Positions 53,116 to 62,363 of a DNA stretch of 64,000 nucleotides are shown piece by piece. Source of the DNA: Pedobacter terrae (GTDB taxonomy: Bacteria; Bacteroidota; Bacteroidia; Sphingobacteriales; Sphingobacteriaceae); contig NZ_FNCH01000001.1 in assembly GCF_900100705.1 (NCBI RefSeq), positions 385,163 to 449,162 of the forward strand. Reading direction: 5' to 3'. The notes under the pieces are model-generated. The model saw only the letters and a program-made list of their open reading frames with translations. It did not search any database and had not been told where the DNA came from. Within the stretch, counting starts at the first letter, position 1; each line of letters begins with the position of its first letter. The position numbers and the translations under genes are program-made.

Positions 53116-54531
53116 ATGGCAAATAACGATTCTGAAAAATATAAATTGGGAATGATCGGGTTAGGCACAATGGGCCGTAACCTATTATTAAACATGGCTG
53201 ATAAAGGCTTCTCGGTAACCGGATACGATAAAGATACCAAAATGATTGCTAAGCTCGAAGAAGAAGGCAAGGCACATCATTTAGAAGGCTTTAACGATAT
53301 TGAAAGCTTTATTTCGAGCTTACAAACCCCGCGTACCCTGATTTTATTGGTGCCAGCAGGCCCGATTGTAGACAGCGTTATTGCCGAGTTAAAACCACTT
53401 TTAAGCAAAGGCGACATCATTATTGATAGTGGAAACTCTCATTTTACCGATACCAACCGCCGTGTTGATGAGTTAGAGAAAGATGGTCTACACTTCTTCG
53501 GAATGGGTATTTCTGGTGGTGAGGAAGGTGCACGTTTTGGTCCGAGTATGATGCCCGGCGGCGATAAACAAGCATACAATGTAGTAAAAGATGTTTTTGA
53601 TGCTGTAGCTGCAAAAGTAGGCACAGACCCATGTGTAACCTATATAGGTCCTGGTGCTTCTGGTCACTTTGTTAAAATGGTACACAATGGTATTGAATAT
53701 GCGATTATGGAGCTTATTGCCGAAGTATATGGCATCCTAAAAAATGGCTTAGGGTATTCAAATCAAGAAATTTATAAAGTATTTAAAAAATGGAACGAAG
53801 GCAGGTTGCAATCATTCTTACTGGAAATTACAGCCGAAATTTTCTTATTTAAAGATACCGAGACGCAAAATGATCTATTGGATCAGATCAAAGATGAAGC
53901 GCGTTCAAAAGGTACCGGAAAATGGACTTCGGAAGTTTCAATGGAACTTCAGTTACCTATACCAACCATTAACGAAGCTGTTTCTAACCGCGATTTGTCT
54001 AAATTTAAAGCCCTTAGGGTTTCGCTGGAAGATGCCTTTGGCAAAAAAGACGCTAAAATTGACGTGACTGTTGAGGAGCTGGAAGATGCATTTTACTTCT
54101 CGATGATCAGTGCTTATGCTCAGGGAATGCATTTATTGGTTCAGGCATCAAAAGAATACCAATACGATTTACAATTGCAGGAAATTGCCAAAATCTGGCG
54201 TGGTGGCTGTATCATCAGAGCTAAATTCTTAGAAGATATTTATCAGGCTTATGATAAAAACAATGCTCTTGAGCATTTATTTAGTGATGCAGGTATTCAG
54301 CACATCATTAAAGGCACCTTAGCTGGTACACGAAAAACAATTGGTGCCTGTATCAGTTCGGGCTTGGGTATCCCTGCCTTTGCTTCTACCCTAACCTATT
54401 TCGATACGATTACTACAGGTAGAATGCCTTCTAATTTAATTCAGGCACAAAGAGATTTCTTTGGCGCACATACCTTTGAGCGTATTGATAAAGAAGGCGT
54501 ATTCCATGCCGATTGGAATAAATTATCTTAA
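53116..54531 (+). CDS. gnd: 6-phosphogluconate dehydrogenase, decarboxylating
   Basis: This 471-residue enzyme oxidises 6-phosphogluconate to ribulose 5-phosphate with NADP. MIGLGTMGRNLLLNMADKGF is the nucleotide-binding loop, GISGGEEGARFGPSMMPGG and HFVKMVHNGIEYAIME hold substrate and catalytic residues (Lys and Asn), and the C-terminus has the long helical domain of the full-length family. zwf follows 29 bases later. It is cytoplasmic. Confidence 0.96.
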   Translation: MANNDSEKYKLGMIGLGTMGRNLLLNMADKGFSVTGYDKDTKMIAKLEEEGKAHHLEGFNDIESFISSLQTPRTLILLVPAGPIVDSVIAELKPLLSKGDIIIDSGNSHFTDTNRRVDELEKDGLHFFGMGISGGEEGARFGPSMMPGGDKQAYNVVKDVFDAVAAKVGTDPCVTYIGPGASGHFVKMVHNGIEYAIMELIAEVYGILKNGLGYSNQEIYKVFKKWNEGRLQSFLLEITAEIFLFKDTETQNDLLDQIKDEARSKGTGKWTSEVSMELQLPIPTINEAVSNRDLSKFKALRVSLEDAFGKKDAKIDVTVEELEDAFYFSMISAYAQGMHLLVQASKEYQYDLQLQEIAKIWRGGCIIRAKFLEDIYQAYDKNNALEHLFSDAGIQHIIKGTLAGTRKTIGACISSGLGIPAFASTLTYFDTITTGRMPSNLIQAQRDFFGAHTFERIDKEGVFHADWNKLS

Positions 54532-54560
54532 CCTATTACACTCACGAACAAAAACATAAA

Positions 54561-56075
54561 ATGAAAGCCAAAACCGCATTAAACCCGACCATTTTTGTAA
54601 TATTTGGTGGAACAGGCGATTTAAATAAAAGAAAATTAGCACCTGCCCTGTATAACCTGTTTATGGAGGGCTATATGCCTGATCAATTTGCCATTATAGG
54701 TACAGGAAGAACCGAATTTACCGATGATAGTTACAAAACTGCATTGGAAGAAGCGGTGAACGAGTTTTCACGTACCGGAAAAGTTAAAAAAGATAAATGG
54801 GAAAATTTCGGAAATACGATTCACTACTGCCCTACTGATTTTGCAGAGCCAAAAACTTTCGAAAACCTAAAAGCGGCAGTAGAAAAATATCAAAAAGAGT
54901 TTGGTGCAGGTACACAGGTTATTTTTTACCTTGCAGTAGCACCTAATTTCTTCCCTATTATTGCAGAATGTTTGCAGAAATATAAACTGACGCAAGATGA
55001 AGACAATAGCCGTATCGTTATCGAAAAACCTTTTGGCCATGATTTAGAATCAGCAAAAGAACTAAATGCCCTATTGAGCACTATTTTCACCGAAAAGCAG
55101 ATTTATCGTATTGATCATTACCTGGGTAAAGAAACGGTACAAAACATGATGGCTTTCCGTTTTGCCAATGCCTTGTTCGAGCCATTATGGAACAGGTCGT
55201 ATATCGATCACGTTCAGATTTCGGTAACTGAACAATTAGGTGTGGGCGATCGCGGAGGTTATTACGAAGGTTCTGGTGCCTTGCGGGATATGATCCAGAA
55301 TCACCTCTTGCAATTACTTTGTTTGGTGGGAATGGAAGCACCAATTAATTTTGATGCCGATGAAATCAGGAACCGTAAAGTGGAGGTTTTAAGAGCAATG
55401 CGTCCTTTTTCTGCTGAAGATATCCGTTTTCACACCGTTCGCGGTCAATATAGCAAAGGCTGGGTTGAAGGTAAGGAAGTTCCGGGATACCGCCAGGAAA
55501 AAGGTGTTGATCCTCACTCTAATACCGAAACTTTTGCTGCAGTGAAATTCCATATCGATAACTGGAGATGGCAAGGTATTCCTTTCTATTTAAGAACAGG
55601 AAAACGGTTAAACCAAACTTCATCATTAATCACGATCCAGTTCAGAGATGTTCCACATCAGATTTTCTCTTCAGATGTAACTGAAAACTGGCAACAAAAC
55701 AGGTTGGTTATCAGCATACAGCCGGAAATGAGTATCCGTATGCAGGTACAGGCTAAAAGACCTGGTTTAGATATGGTATTAAACCCTGTTGATATGGTAT
55801 TTGACTATAAAGGAACTTACGAGGGCGATACACCAGAAGCCTACGAAACCTTATTATTGGATGCCATGATGGGTGATCAAACCTTATTTATGCGCGGCGA
55901 TCAGGTAGAAGCTGCGTGGGAATTGGTGATGCCTATTTTAAACACATGGGAAAGCAAAAAATCAATCAACTTCCCTAACTACCCTGCCGATAGCTGGGGA
56001 CCGGAAGAAGCGGAAGCACTTATTGCAAGAGATGGTTTCCATTGGTTTAACCTGCCATTAAAGAATAAAGAATAA
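54561..56075 (+). CDS. zwf: Glucose-6-phosphate 1-dehydrogenase
   Basis: This 504-residue protein has FGGTGDLNKRKLAPALYNL at the N-terminus (NADP loop) and RIDHYLGKETVQNMMAFRFAN, which includes the catalytic His and substrate Lys. YLRTGKRLNQTSS is also conserved. It carries out the first oxidative step of the pentose phosphate pathway. It sits between gnd and pgl. Confidence 0.96.
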   Translation: MKAKTALNPTIFVIFGGTGDLNKRKLAPALYNLFMEGYMPDQFAIIGTGRTEFTDDSYKTALEEAVNEFSRTGKVKKDKWENFGNTIHYCPTDFAEPKTFENLKAAVEKYQKEFGAGTQVIFYLAVAPNFFPIIAECLQKYKLTQDEDNSRIVIEKPFGHDLESAKELNALLSTIFTEKQIYRIDHYLGKETVQNMMAFRFANALFEPLWNRSYIDHVQISVTEQLGVGDRGGYYEGSGALRDMIQNHLLQLLCLVGMEAPINFDADEIRNRKVEVLRAMRPFSAEDIRFHTVRGQYSKGWVEGKEVPGYRQEKGVDPHSNTETFAAVKFHIDNWRWQGIPFYLRTGKRLNQTSSLITIQFRDVPHQIFSSDVTENWQQNRLVISIQPEMSIRMQVQAKRPGLDMVLNPVDMVFDYKGTYEGDTPEAYETLLLDAMMGDQTLFMRGDQVEAAWELVMPILNTWESKKSINFPNYPADSWGPEEAEALIARDGFHWFNLPLKNKE

Positions 56076-56089
56076 TTTATCCACTGCGC

Positions 56090-56165
56090 GTCACCCTGAA
56101 TTTAGTTCAGGGCCTTTTCAAATAGACGCTGAAATAAATCCGATAGCTATCGGATCAGCATGACG
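56090..56165. repeat. Dispersed palindromic repeat between zwf and pgl
   Basis: CGTCACCCTGAATTTAGTTCAGG forms one hairpin and TCCGATAGCTATCGGATCA another, and the block ends GCATGACGAC. The CCGATAGCTATC core is shared with the repeat near 19981. Confidence 0.65.
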
Positions 56166-56184
56166 ACTTTATTATTGATAAAAA

Positions 56185-56910
56185 ATGAATCTACTCATAT
56201 ATAAAACATTAGAAGAACTAAACCAGGACCTGGCAGATTATGTAATTAAAATTGCAGAAATGTCTATCGAAGAAAACGATCGCTTTAATTTTGTACTTAC
56301 AGGCGGTAGTTCTCCTAAAGCACTTTACCATTTTTTGGCCACCGAAGGGCAGCACAGAATTGATTGGGAAAAAGTATACTTCTTTTTTGGCGATGAACGT
56401 AATGTTCCGGCCAACGATGATAACTACAATGGACTAATGGCCAAAAAAACGATTTTAGATCCGTTAGGGATTAAAGAAGATCATATTTTTTACGTAGATA
56501 CTACTTTGGCTCCGGAAAAAGCAGCTATTGAATATAAAAAAGCAATCGACAAGCATTTTAATGGCGAAGATCCAGTTTTCGATTTAATTCTATTGGGCAT
56601 GGGCGATGATGCACATACGGCTTCAATTTTTCCGCACACTACTTTGGTGAAGGATGAAGAAGTAAATGTAGCGGCTGTTTATGTAGAAAAACTAGATACG
56701 TATCGCATTAGTTTTACTGCTGCATTGATTAACAAAGCAGATAATATTGCCTTTTTAGTGTTCGGTGAGAATAAAGCTGAAGCACTTAAACATGTAATTG
56801 GCGATGCGGAAAAAAATCCTGATCTGTACCCTTCTCAGCTAATCGATCCGATTGACGGTAAATTAACCTGGTTTACCGACGTAGCTGCAACGAAATTATT
56901 GGAAGATTAA
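56185..56910 (+). CDS. pgl: 6-phosphogluconolactonase
   Basis: This 241-residue protein belongs to the SOL/DevB (NagB-like) lactonase group. FVLTGGSSPKALYHFLA, VYFFFGDERNVPANDDNYNGLMAK and FDLILLGMGDDAHTASIFPHT are the conserved blocks, the last with the catalytic Asp and His. It hydrolyses 6-phosphogluconolactone and completes the oxidative pentose phosphate branch with zwf and gnd. A dispersed repeat separates it from zwf, and a terminator follows. Confidence 0.94.
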   Translation: MNLLIYKTLEELNQDLADYVIKIAEMSIEENDRFNFVLTGGSSPKALYHFLATEGQHRIDWEKVYFFFGDERNVPANDDNYNGLMAKKTILDPLGIKEDHIFYVDTTLAPEKAAIEYKKAIDKHFNGEDPVFDLILLGMGDDAHTASIFPHTTLVKDEEVNVAAVYVEKLDTYRISFTAALINKADNIAFLVFGENKAEALKHVIGDAEKNPDLYPSQLIDPIDGKLTWFTDVAATKLLED

Positions 56911-56959
56911 GAGATGATGTTTTCTGAAGAAAAACATTTGTAAGACTTCTTAAACGGAA

Positions 56960-56994
56960 AAACGGAATATACCTTAGGTTTATTCCGTTTTTTT
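56960..56994 (+). terminator. Terminator after pgl
   Basis: AAACGGAATA and TATTCCGTTT form a 10-bp stem with an 11-base loop and a T-run. The next ATG (56995) abuts the T-run. Confidence 0.8.
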
Positions 56995-57270
56995 ATGGAG
57001 CAATTGACCAAAATCGGCGAAATTAATCTTCATACTACCAGATCGATGATAGCCATCGAATCCAGAATACCTTTTGCATACATTACACAGTTGGGGAAAA
57101 ACTTTATTCATTTAGTTATTCCTTGCAGTCAACCTTATGAAGATAACCTTTGCTTCACTAAGATTGTACAGGTACCAGGAACGAAGCAGTTTAACCACCA
57201 TTTGAGAATTTATTTCAAGGAAGATATTAATGACGAGGTGAAAGATTTTTTGAAAATGGCTATGGGATGA
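56995..57270 (+). CDS. DUF5655-like protein
   Basis: This 91-residue protein contains IHTTRSMIAIESRIPFAYITQLGKNFIHLVI-like and QPYEDNLCFTKIVQVPGTKQFNHHLRIYFKEDIN segments (the first reads INLHTTRS here). I associate these with DUF5655, a small domain of unknown function often fused to others. Here it stands alone. The ATG abuts the T-run of the pgl terminator, so either it is translated from read-through RNA, or transcription starts inside the hairpin and the true start is Met18. Confidence 0.65.
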   Translation: MEQLTKIGEINLHTTRSMIAIESRIPFAYITQLGKNFIHLVIPCSQPYEDNLCFTKIVQVPGTKQFNHHLRIYFKEDINDEVKDFLKMAMG

Positions 57271-57329
57271 GTGACGTCAATATGAGTTTGTTTTAGGGTT
57301 ATGTACCTAGAATGAAATTATATCTCAGA

Positions 57330-57530
57330 CAGATCCTGAAACAAGTTCAGGATGATGAGGCAGAGAGAGTTTTCTTCAGGTTTTATCATTCTACACCAAA
57401 TTCGTCATTGCGGGAAGGCTTTTTAAGCAGACGAAGCCTGCCTGCTGCAGACAGGCAATCTTTATATTAAGGATGATAGGATAGATTTCCCCGCCTGTAC
57501 GGGCGGGCGCTACGGCCTAAATGACGGATC
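57330..57530. repeat. Dispersed palindromic repeat island
   Basis: The 278-base gap between the convergent DUF5655 and ppx genes is filled with hairpin elements: GATCCTGAAACAAGTTCAGGATGATGAGG, GCCTGCCTGCTGCAGACAGGC and CCCCGCCTGTACGGGC (57489-57504). The last 16 bases occur identically at 63043-63058. No gene is seen in it. Confidence 0.65.
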
Positions 57531-57548
57531 TGATGGAGTAAAATGGTT

Positions 57549-58430
57549 TTAATCCAGCTTCTCCTCTATAAGCAATTTAATAATTCCATCAGCCATACCC
57601 ACTTTAGGTACATAAATCTGTTTTATACCGGTCCATTTCATTAAGGTCAGGTAAATCTCGCAGGCCGGGATAATTACATCTGCACGATCAGGGTTTAAAC
57701 CCAGTGTATGAATCCTTTCTTTCAGCGAATAACTGGTTAATTTGTTATACATCGAATTCAGTTTCTGCAAGGATAAAGGTGCATTTTCCTTTTCATCAGA
57801 CATGCGGAACAATTTATTGATATTACCGCCGGTACCAATGCCAGCTAAATGCTTATAGGCTTTGGTATGCTCTTTTACCCAATCTTTCATTTCTTCCCAG
57901 GTTTCTTCTTTATCCTGGTTGTCAAGCATTCTGATTGTGCCAATATTAAAAGATCTCGATGCCTCGGGCGTACCATTTACAAAAACAGATAACTCGGTAC
58001 TACCACCACCCACATCAATATACAGGTAATTTTTATTTTCATCTAACTCTTCCTCTATATGGTTGGCATAAATAATATTGGCTTCCCGCTGCCCCTCTAT
58101 AATCTCTAAAGTAATATCTGTTTCTTTTTTGATCAGTTTAACAATATCTTCACCATTTCGCGCCTCGCGCATGGCAGACGTTGCACAGGCTAAATATTCA
58201 GAAACATGGTAAACATCCATTAAATTTTTAAAAGCAGTCATCGTTTTAACCAGGTCTGCAGATTTTTTCTCCGAAATATATTGATCCAGGAATGCATCGT
58301 CGCCCAATCGGAGCGGCACACGTATAAGGGTGTTTTTTTTGTACTTATATTTCCCGTCTTGTTTGCTAATATCGGCAATGAGTAACCTCACGGCATTCGA
58401 ACCGATATCTATAGCTGCGTATCTTAACAT
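57549..58430 (-). CDS. ppx: Exopolyphosphatase / Ppx-GppA family phosphatase
   Basis: This 293-residue protein has AAIDIGSNAVRLLIADI (phosphate loop, residues 5-21), CATSAMREARNGEDIV and YLYIDVGGGSTELSVFVNG, the actin-like ATPase blocks of the family. It is short because it lacks the HD-like C-terminal domains of the longer Ppx. It hydrolyses polyphosphate ends or pppGpp. Its start shares one base with the ppk1 stop, so the two opposing activities are made from one operon. Confidence 0.9.
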   Translation of the reverse strand: MLRYAAIDIGSNAVRLLIADISKQDGKYKYKKNTLIRVPLRLGDDAFLDQYISEKKSADLVKTMTAFKNLMDVYHVSEYLACATSAMREARNGEDIVKLIKKETDITLEIIEGQREANIIYANHIEEELDENKNYLYIDVGGGSTELSVFVNGTPEASRSFNIGTIRMLDNQDKEETWEEMKDWVKEHTKAYKHLAGIGTGGNINKLFRMSDEKENAPLSLQKLNSMYNKLTSYSLKERIHTLGLNPDRADVIIPACEIYLTLMKWTGIKQIYVPKVGMADGIIKLLIEEKLD

Positions 58431-60490
58431 TATGATTGATGCTTGGTTTTTAAATAATTGTAGATGTCTACCTGCGCCCTTATCTTTTTACTTAATCTGT
58501 TTTTATGGTATCTGTTATTGTTTAAGGCATTAATTTGCCTCGATTTGGTATTATCTTGTAGCTGCAGGTCGATAATGTCTTGTATCTCCTGTTTCACATC
58601 ATGATCCAGTACTGGAAAACCAACCTCAACACGATGTTCGAAATTCCTGCTCATTAAATCTGCAGAAGATAAATACATATCGTTTTTGCCATTATTACCG
58701 AAGATATAAACCCGGGCATGCTCCAAAAATTTATCAATAATGCTGATAGCAGTAATATTTTCGCTAAAGCCCTTTACACCGGGCACCAAACAGCAGATCC
58801 CGCGGATAATGAGCTGAATTTTAACTCCGGCATTACTCGCATCATAAAGTTTGGAAATAATGCCTTCATCAGCTAAACTGTTTACTTTTAACATAATATA
58901 AGCAAGTTTGCCCTGCTTGGCATTTCTGATTTCGCGATTGATAAAATTAACCAGTTTAGAGCGGCTCTCCAGAGGAGAAACAATCAGGTACTTGAAGCCC
59001 TTGGTTACGGTACGCTTGCTCAAAGCATCAAAAAGTTTAACCAGATCGTTGGTGATTTCTTTCCTTGCTGTGAAAATGCTATGATCGCAGTATAAACCTG
59101 CAGTTTTTTCATTAAAATTTCCGGTTGCCAGGTTTGCGTAGTATACAGGTTTATCTTTTTCGATCCGTTTAACCAGGCAAATTTTAGAATGTACTTTGTA
59201 ATCCGTTAAACCATAATTTACTTTAACCCCTTCTTCCATTAAGCGACTTGTCCAGTAAATGTTAGCCTGTTCATCAAAACGGGCTTTAAGTTCTAATAAA
59301 ACAGAAACAGCTTTACCATTTTTGGCGGCGTTGATTAAGGCGTTGATTACTTTCGAGTTTTCTGCTAACCGATATAAAGTAATCTGTATTTCGGTTACTT
59401 TCGGATCAATTGCTGCCTCACGCAAGAACAAGATGATATAATCGTATGATTGGTATGGCAGGTTTACCAAGTAATCACGCTTTGCAACTTTATTAAACAT
59501 GCTTTGCGTTCTATGCAGGTCGTGAACCTTAAGCGGTATGTTCGGCGCATATTCCAACTCTTTTTTGCCCACATTCGGGAAGGCAATAAAATCGCCAAAC
59601 TTGTGGTAGCGGTTTCCCGGAATTAAACTTTCAGCTTCCAGCTTGAGCTTATTTACCAGTACCGTAAGCATGTTCAGGGGCATGGCCGAATCATAAAGCA
59701 AACGCATGGGTTTGCCTTTTTTGCGCTTCTCTAAACTGTTTTTTAAATCATCAATAAATTTATCATTAATGTTTTTATCAATATCCAGTTCGGCATCACG
59801 TGTTAACTGAATGGAATAAGCCTCTAAATTATCGTAAGTAAAAACATAAAATATATCGTCCAGGCAATACCTGATAATGTCTTCTGCAAGAATAATAAAC
59901 TTTAAGTCGTTTGTTTCAGGCAGCACCAAAAACCGGGGTAAATTTGGTGGAATTTCAATAAGCGCATATTTCTCTTTAACCTTTGTGTCCTTTTTGGAAA
60001 GTTTAACAAAGAAATACAGATAACGGTCTTTCAATTCTGGAAAGGGTTTATCCATATCCAGCATGATAGGAACCAGGTTAGATAGAATCTTATCCCTGAA
60101 ATGATTTTTTACGAATTCTCCCCTGCTCACATTCAGTTGAGTATCGTTTAATATAAAAATCCTGTTTTGAGCGAGTTCATTAATTAAAGTAGCCTGAAAG
60201 AGCTGGTCGAACTTTCTTTCCTGTTTTACAACAATATTTTTAATCTCGTTAAGAATTTTTTTAGGATTAAAGCCCAAAAGTGCCTTCGCCTTATCATTCA
60301 GATTAGTTAACCGGGTTATGGTGGCTACTCGTACCCGATAAAACTCTTCTAAATTGGAAGAAAATATAGATAGAAATTTAATCCGTTCAATCAGCGGAAC
60401 AGTTTCGTCAGCCGCTTCTTGCAGTACACGTTCATTAAAGTAAAGCCAACTAATTTCACGGTTAAAAAATGGGATTTTCTTACTGGTCAT
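58430..60490 (-). CDS. ppk1: Polyphosphate kinase 1
   Basis: This 686-residue protein has the full PPK1 layout: the N-terminal helical domain (FFNREISWLYFNERVLQEA), the head domain, and two phospholipase D-like C-terminal domains. LYRLAENSKVINALINAAKNGKAVSVLLELKARFDEQ, YKVHSKICLV with the catalytic histidine, NEKTAGLYCDHSIFTAR and SSADLMSRNFEHRVEVGFPVLD are typical. It makes polyphosphate from ATP. ppx follows with a one-base overlap, and a Lys/Ala-rich protein is encoded upstream on the same strand. Confidence 0.95.
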   Translation of the reverse strand: MTSKKIPFFNREISWLYFNERVLQEAADETVPLIERIKFLSIFSSNLEEFYRVRVATITRLTNLNDKAKALLGFNPKKILNEIKNIVVKQERKFDQLFQATLINELAQNRIFILNDTQLNVSRGEFVKNHFRDKILSNLVPIMLDMDKPFPELKDRYLYFFVKLSKKDTKVKEKYALIEIPPNLPRFLVLPETNDLKFIILAEDIIRYCLDDIFYVFTYDNLEAYSIQLTRDAELDIDKNINDKFIDDLKNSLEKRKKGKPMRLLYDSAMPLNMLTVLVNKLKLEAESLIPGNRYHKFGDFIAFPNVGKKELEYAPNIPLKVHDLHRTQSMFNKVAKRDYLVNLPYQSYDYIILFLREAAIDPKVTEIQITLYRLAENSKVINALINAAKNGKAVSVLLELKARFDEQANIYWTSRLMEEGVKVNYGLTDYKVHSKICLVKRIEKDKPVYYANLATGNFNEKTAGLYCDHSIFTARKEITNDLVKLFDALSKRTVTKGFKYLIVSPLESRSKLVNFINREIRNAKQGKLAYIMLKVNSLADEGIISKLYDASNAGVKIQLIIRGICCLVPGVKGFSENITAISIIDKFLEHARVYIFGNNGKNDMYLSSADLMSRNFEHRVEVGFPVLDHDVKQEIQDIIDLQLQDNTKSRQINALNNNRYHKNRLSKKIRAQVDIYNYLKTKHQS

Positions 60491-60591
60491 TTAAAAAAAA
60501 TAAAAAATCCCTGCCAAAACAGGGATGTTCAAAACTGCACATTAATTTGTTAAATCGATGTTAATTCATTTACATGTTAACGTTAACAAAT

Positions 60592-61161
60592 TTATTTTTT
60601 AGCTGGTGTTTTTACAATTTTCTTAACTGCAGGAGTCGCTTTCGCAGCTGTTTTTTCCGCAATCTCAGTCGCTTTTTCCGGCGCTTTGCCTGCTACTTTT
60701 TTAGTCGTTTTAGCGGCTTCATTTACAGCTTCTTTAGCTATTACTACAGGTTTCGCCAAAACTTTCTCTGCTTTTTCTTCCGTTTCTATTGTCGCAACTT
60801 TAATACTTTGTACTACCGGCTTCGCTTTTGCCAGCGCTTTTTTTACCACTTTTTCAGCAGATTTCTCAGATTTACTTACCGCTTTGGCAACAGGTTTTTT
60901 TACTTCCTTTGCTTTCTCTTTGGATGTCTGTAATAAATCATCAATTTTTTGCCCCACATCAGCTTTTACAACAGTAAATTTTTTAGTTAGTTTTTTAGCT
61001 ACCCGCTTACTGGCTTTACCCACCTCCGTACTAATTTCAGATACATCATGACCTAAACTTTTAATTACAGCTAAGAATTGGGTAGTAATTGATTGTTCAA
61101 GTTGTTTTATAGCTTCTTTTTTTATAATCTTTTTTTCGGACTTCGGCTTAGTGGTTTTCAT
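60592..61161 (-). CDS. Histone H1-like Lys/Ala-rich protein
   Basis: This 189-residue protein is composed largely of Lys, Ala, Val and Glu. The N-terminal third has a predicted helix (EAIKQLEQSITTQFLAVIKSLGHDVSEIS), and the rest is repeats such as KKPVAKAVSKSEKSAEKVVKKALAKAKP and a KKIVKTPAKK end. Such tails resemble histone H1, AlgP and phasin-like proteins that bind DNA or polyanions. It is 101 bases upstream of ppk1 on the same strand. A role with polyphosphate or nucleoid is inferred. Confidence 0.7.
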   Translation of the reverse strand: MKTTKPKSEKKIIKKEAIKQLEQSITTQFLAVIKSLGHDVSEISTEVGKASKRVAKKLTKKFTVVKADVGQKIDDLLQTSKEKAKEVKKPVAKAVSKSEKSAEKVVKKALAKAKPVVQSIKVATIETEEKAEKVLAKPVVIAKEAVNEAAKTTKKVAGKAPEKATEIAEKTAAKATPAVKKIVKTPAKK

Positions 61162-61236
61162 ATTATTTTCGTTTTTTTGTGAGACTGGATTAATTTCTAT
61201 TAAATCTACTTATTTTTTTACTTTAAAGCTAAAACC

Positions 61237-61728
61237 ATGCCTTCTTTTGATATTGTAAGTAAAGTTGATGCGCAAACATTAGACAACGCCATTAACAATG
61301 CTAAAAAAGAAATTCTTAACCGATTCGACTTTAACGGATCAAAAAGCACGATCGATCTGGATAAAAAAACAAATGTAATAACTATTGTTACTGAAGACGA
61401 TATGCGCCTGAAAGCTATTGAGGGGTCTATCATTTCACGGATGATGAAGCAGAATTTAGATCCGAAAAGTTTAAACTTTGGTGATGAGCATCAGGCTTCT
61501 GGTAACATGATCAGAAAAGAAATCAGCATTAAAGAAGGTTTAGATAAAGAAGCAGCCAAAAAAGTGGTGGCCAAAATCAAGGCGAGTGGTTTAAAAGTTC
61601 AACCTGCTATCATGGATGATCAGGTTCGGGTTACGGCAAAGAAAATTGATGATTTACAGGCCGTGATCAGCCTTTGCAGGACTGAAGATTTTGATCAGCC
61701 ATTACAGTTTATCAATATGCGCAATTAG
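61237..61728 (+). CDS. yajQ: YajQ family nucleotide-binding protein
   Basis: This 163-residue protein has the full family pattern: MPSFDIVSKVDAQTLDNAINNAKKEI, RFDFNGSKSTIDLDKK, IRKEISIKEGLDKEAAKKVVAKIKASGLKVQ and a final VISLCRTEDFDQPLQFINMRN. Members bind nucleotides, c-di-GMP in some studied cases. It is cytoplasmic and monocistronic, divergent from the Lys/Ala-rich gene. Confidence 0.95.
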   Translation: MPSFDIVSKVDAQTLDNAINNAKKEILNRFDFNGSKSTIDLDKKTNVITIVTEDDMRLKAIEGSIISRMMKQNLDPKSLNFGDEHQASGNMIRKEISIKEGLDKEAAKKVVAKIKASGLKVQPAIMDDQVRVTAKKIDDLQAVISLCRTEDFDQPLQFINMRN

Positions 61729-61855
61729 AAAGCTTAACTGTCTAAACTGGTTAATAGTTTAACTGCGGAAGAGGCTTAGGAAAACTAGCTAATTCTTTAA
61801 GTGCTTTTGAAAGAATTCATTCATTTAATCATTCAAAATTCAATCATTAATCAAA

Positions 61856-62302
61856 ATGGAAATCAGCGAAAACGGCTTTATATTTTCCGATCAAAAGGCG
61901 CTTTTAGATATCGAAGCAATACATAATTATTTAAGCAACGAATCCTATTGGGCCAAAGGTATTCCCTTAGCTACTGTTAAACGATCTATAGAAAATTCAC
62001 TTTGCTTTGGCATTTATAAAGATCAGGAACAGGTAGGATTTGCGCGCTGGATCACTGATAAGGCAACTTTTGCCTGGCTCTGCGATGTTTATGTTAAAGA
62101 AAACTACCGCGGCTTGGGTTTATCTAAAAAAATGATGTCGTTTATGATTTTCCATCCAGATTTGCAAGGCTTGAGGCGTTATCAACTGGCTACATTGGAT
62201 GCTCACGGACTCTATGAGCAATTTGGCTTTTCAGCGATTCAAAATCCGGAAAGACAAATGGGCATCGTGATTCAGAACGCATATGATCAGGGAGCAGAAT
62301 AG
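61856..62302 (+). CDS. GNAT family N-acetyltransferase
   Basis: This 148-residue protein has the GNAT fold core: VGFARWITDKATFAWLCDVYVKENYRGLGLSKKMMSFMI, with the acetyl-CoA loop RGLGLS near residue 84, and YEQFGF near the C-terminus. The N-terminal SNESYWAKGIPLATVKRSIENSLCFGIY pattern is common in a group of short uncharacterised acetyltransferases. The substrate is not known. It stands alone between yajQ and a DUF4142 gene. Confidence 0.88.
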   Translation: MEISENGFIFSDQKALLDIEAIHNYLSNESYWAKGIPLATVKRSIENSLCFGIYKDQEQVGFARWITDKATFAWLCDVYVKENYRGLGLSKKMMSFMIFHPDLQGLRRYQLATLDAHGLYEQFGFSAIQNPERQMGIVIQNAYDQGAE

Positions 62303-62363
62303 ATAAAAAAAACCTTTTTTAAACTCTCTTGTTTTCCATACAAATCAAAATATAAAGGAAAAC

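Noticed and set aside
60574..60933. A 119-residue Phe/Arg-rich plus-strand reading frame
   Set aside because: It is the antisense of the Lys/Ala-rich gene, and its odd composition follows from that gene's codons.
60620..61000. Possible CRISPR-like or tandem-repeat array
   Set aside because: The similarity comes from Lys/Ala codon repeats. There are no regular spacers and the unit length varies.
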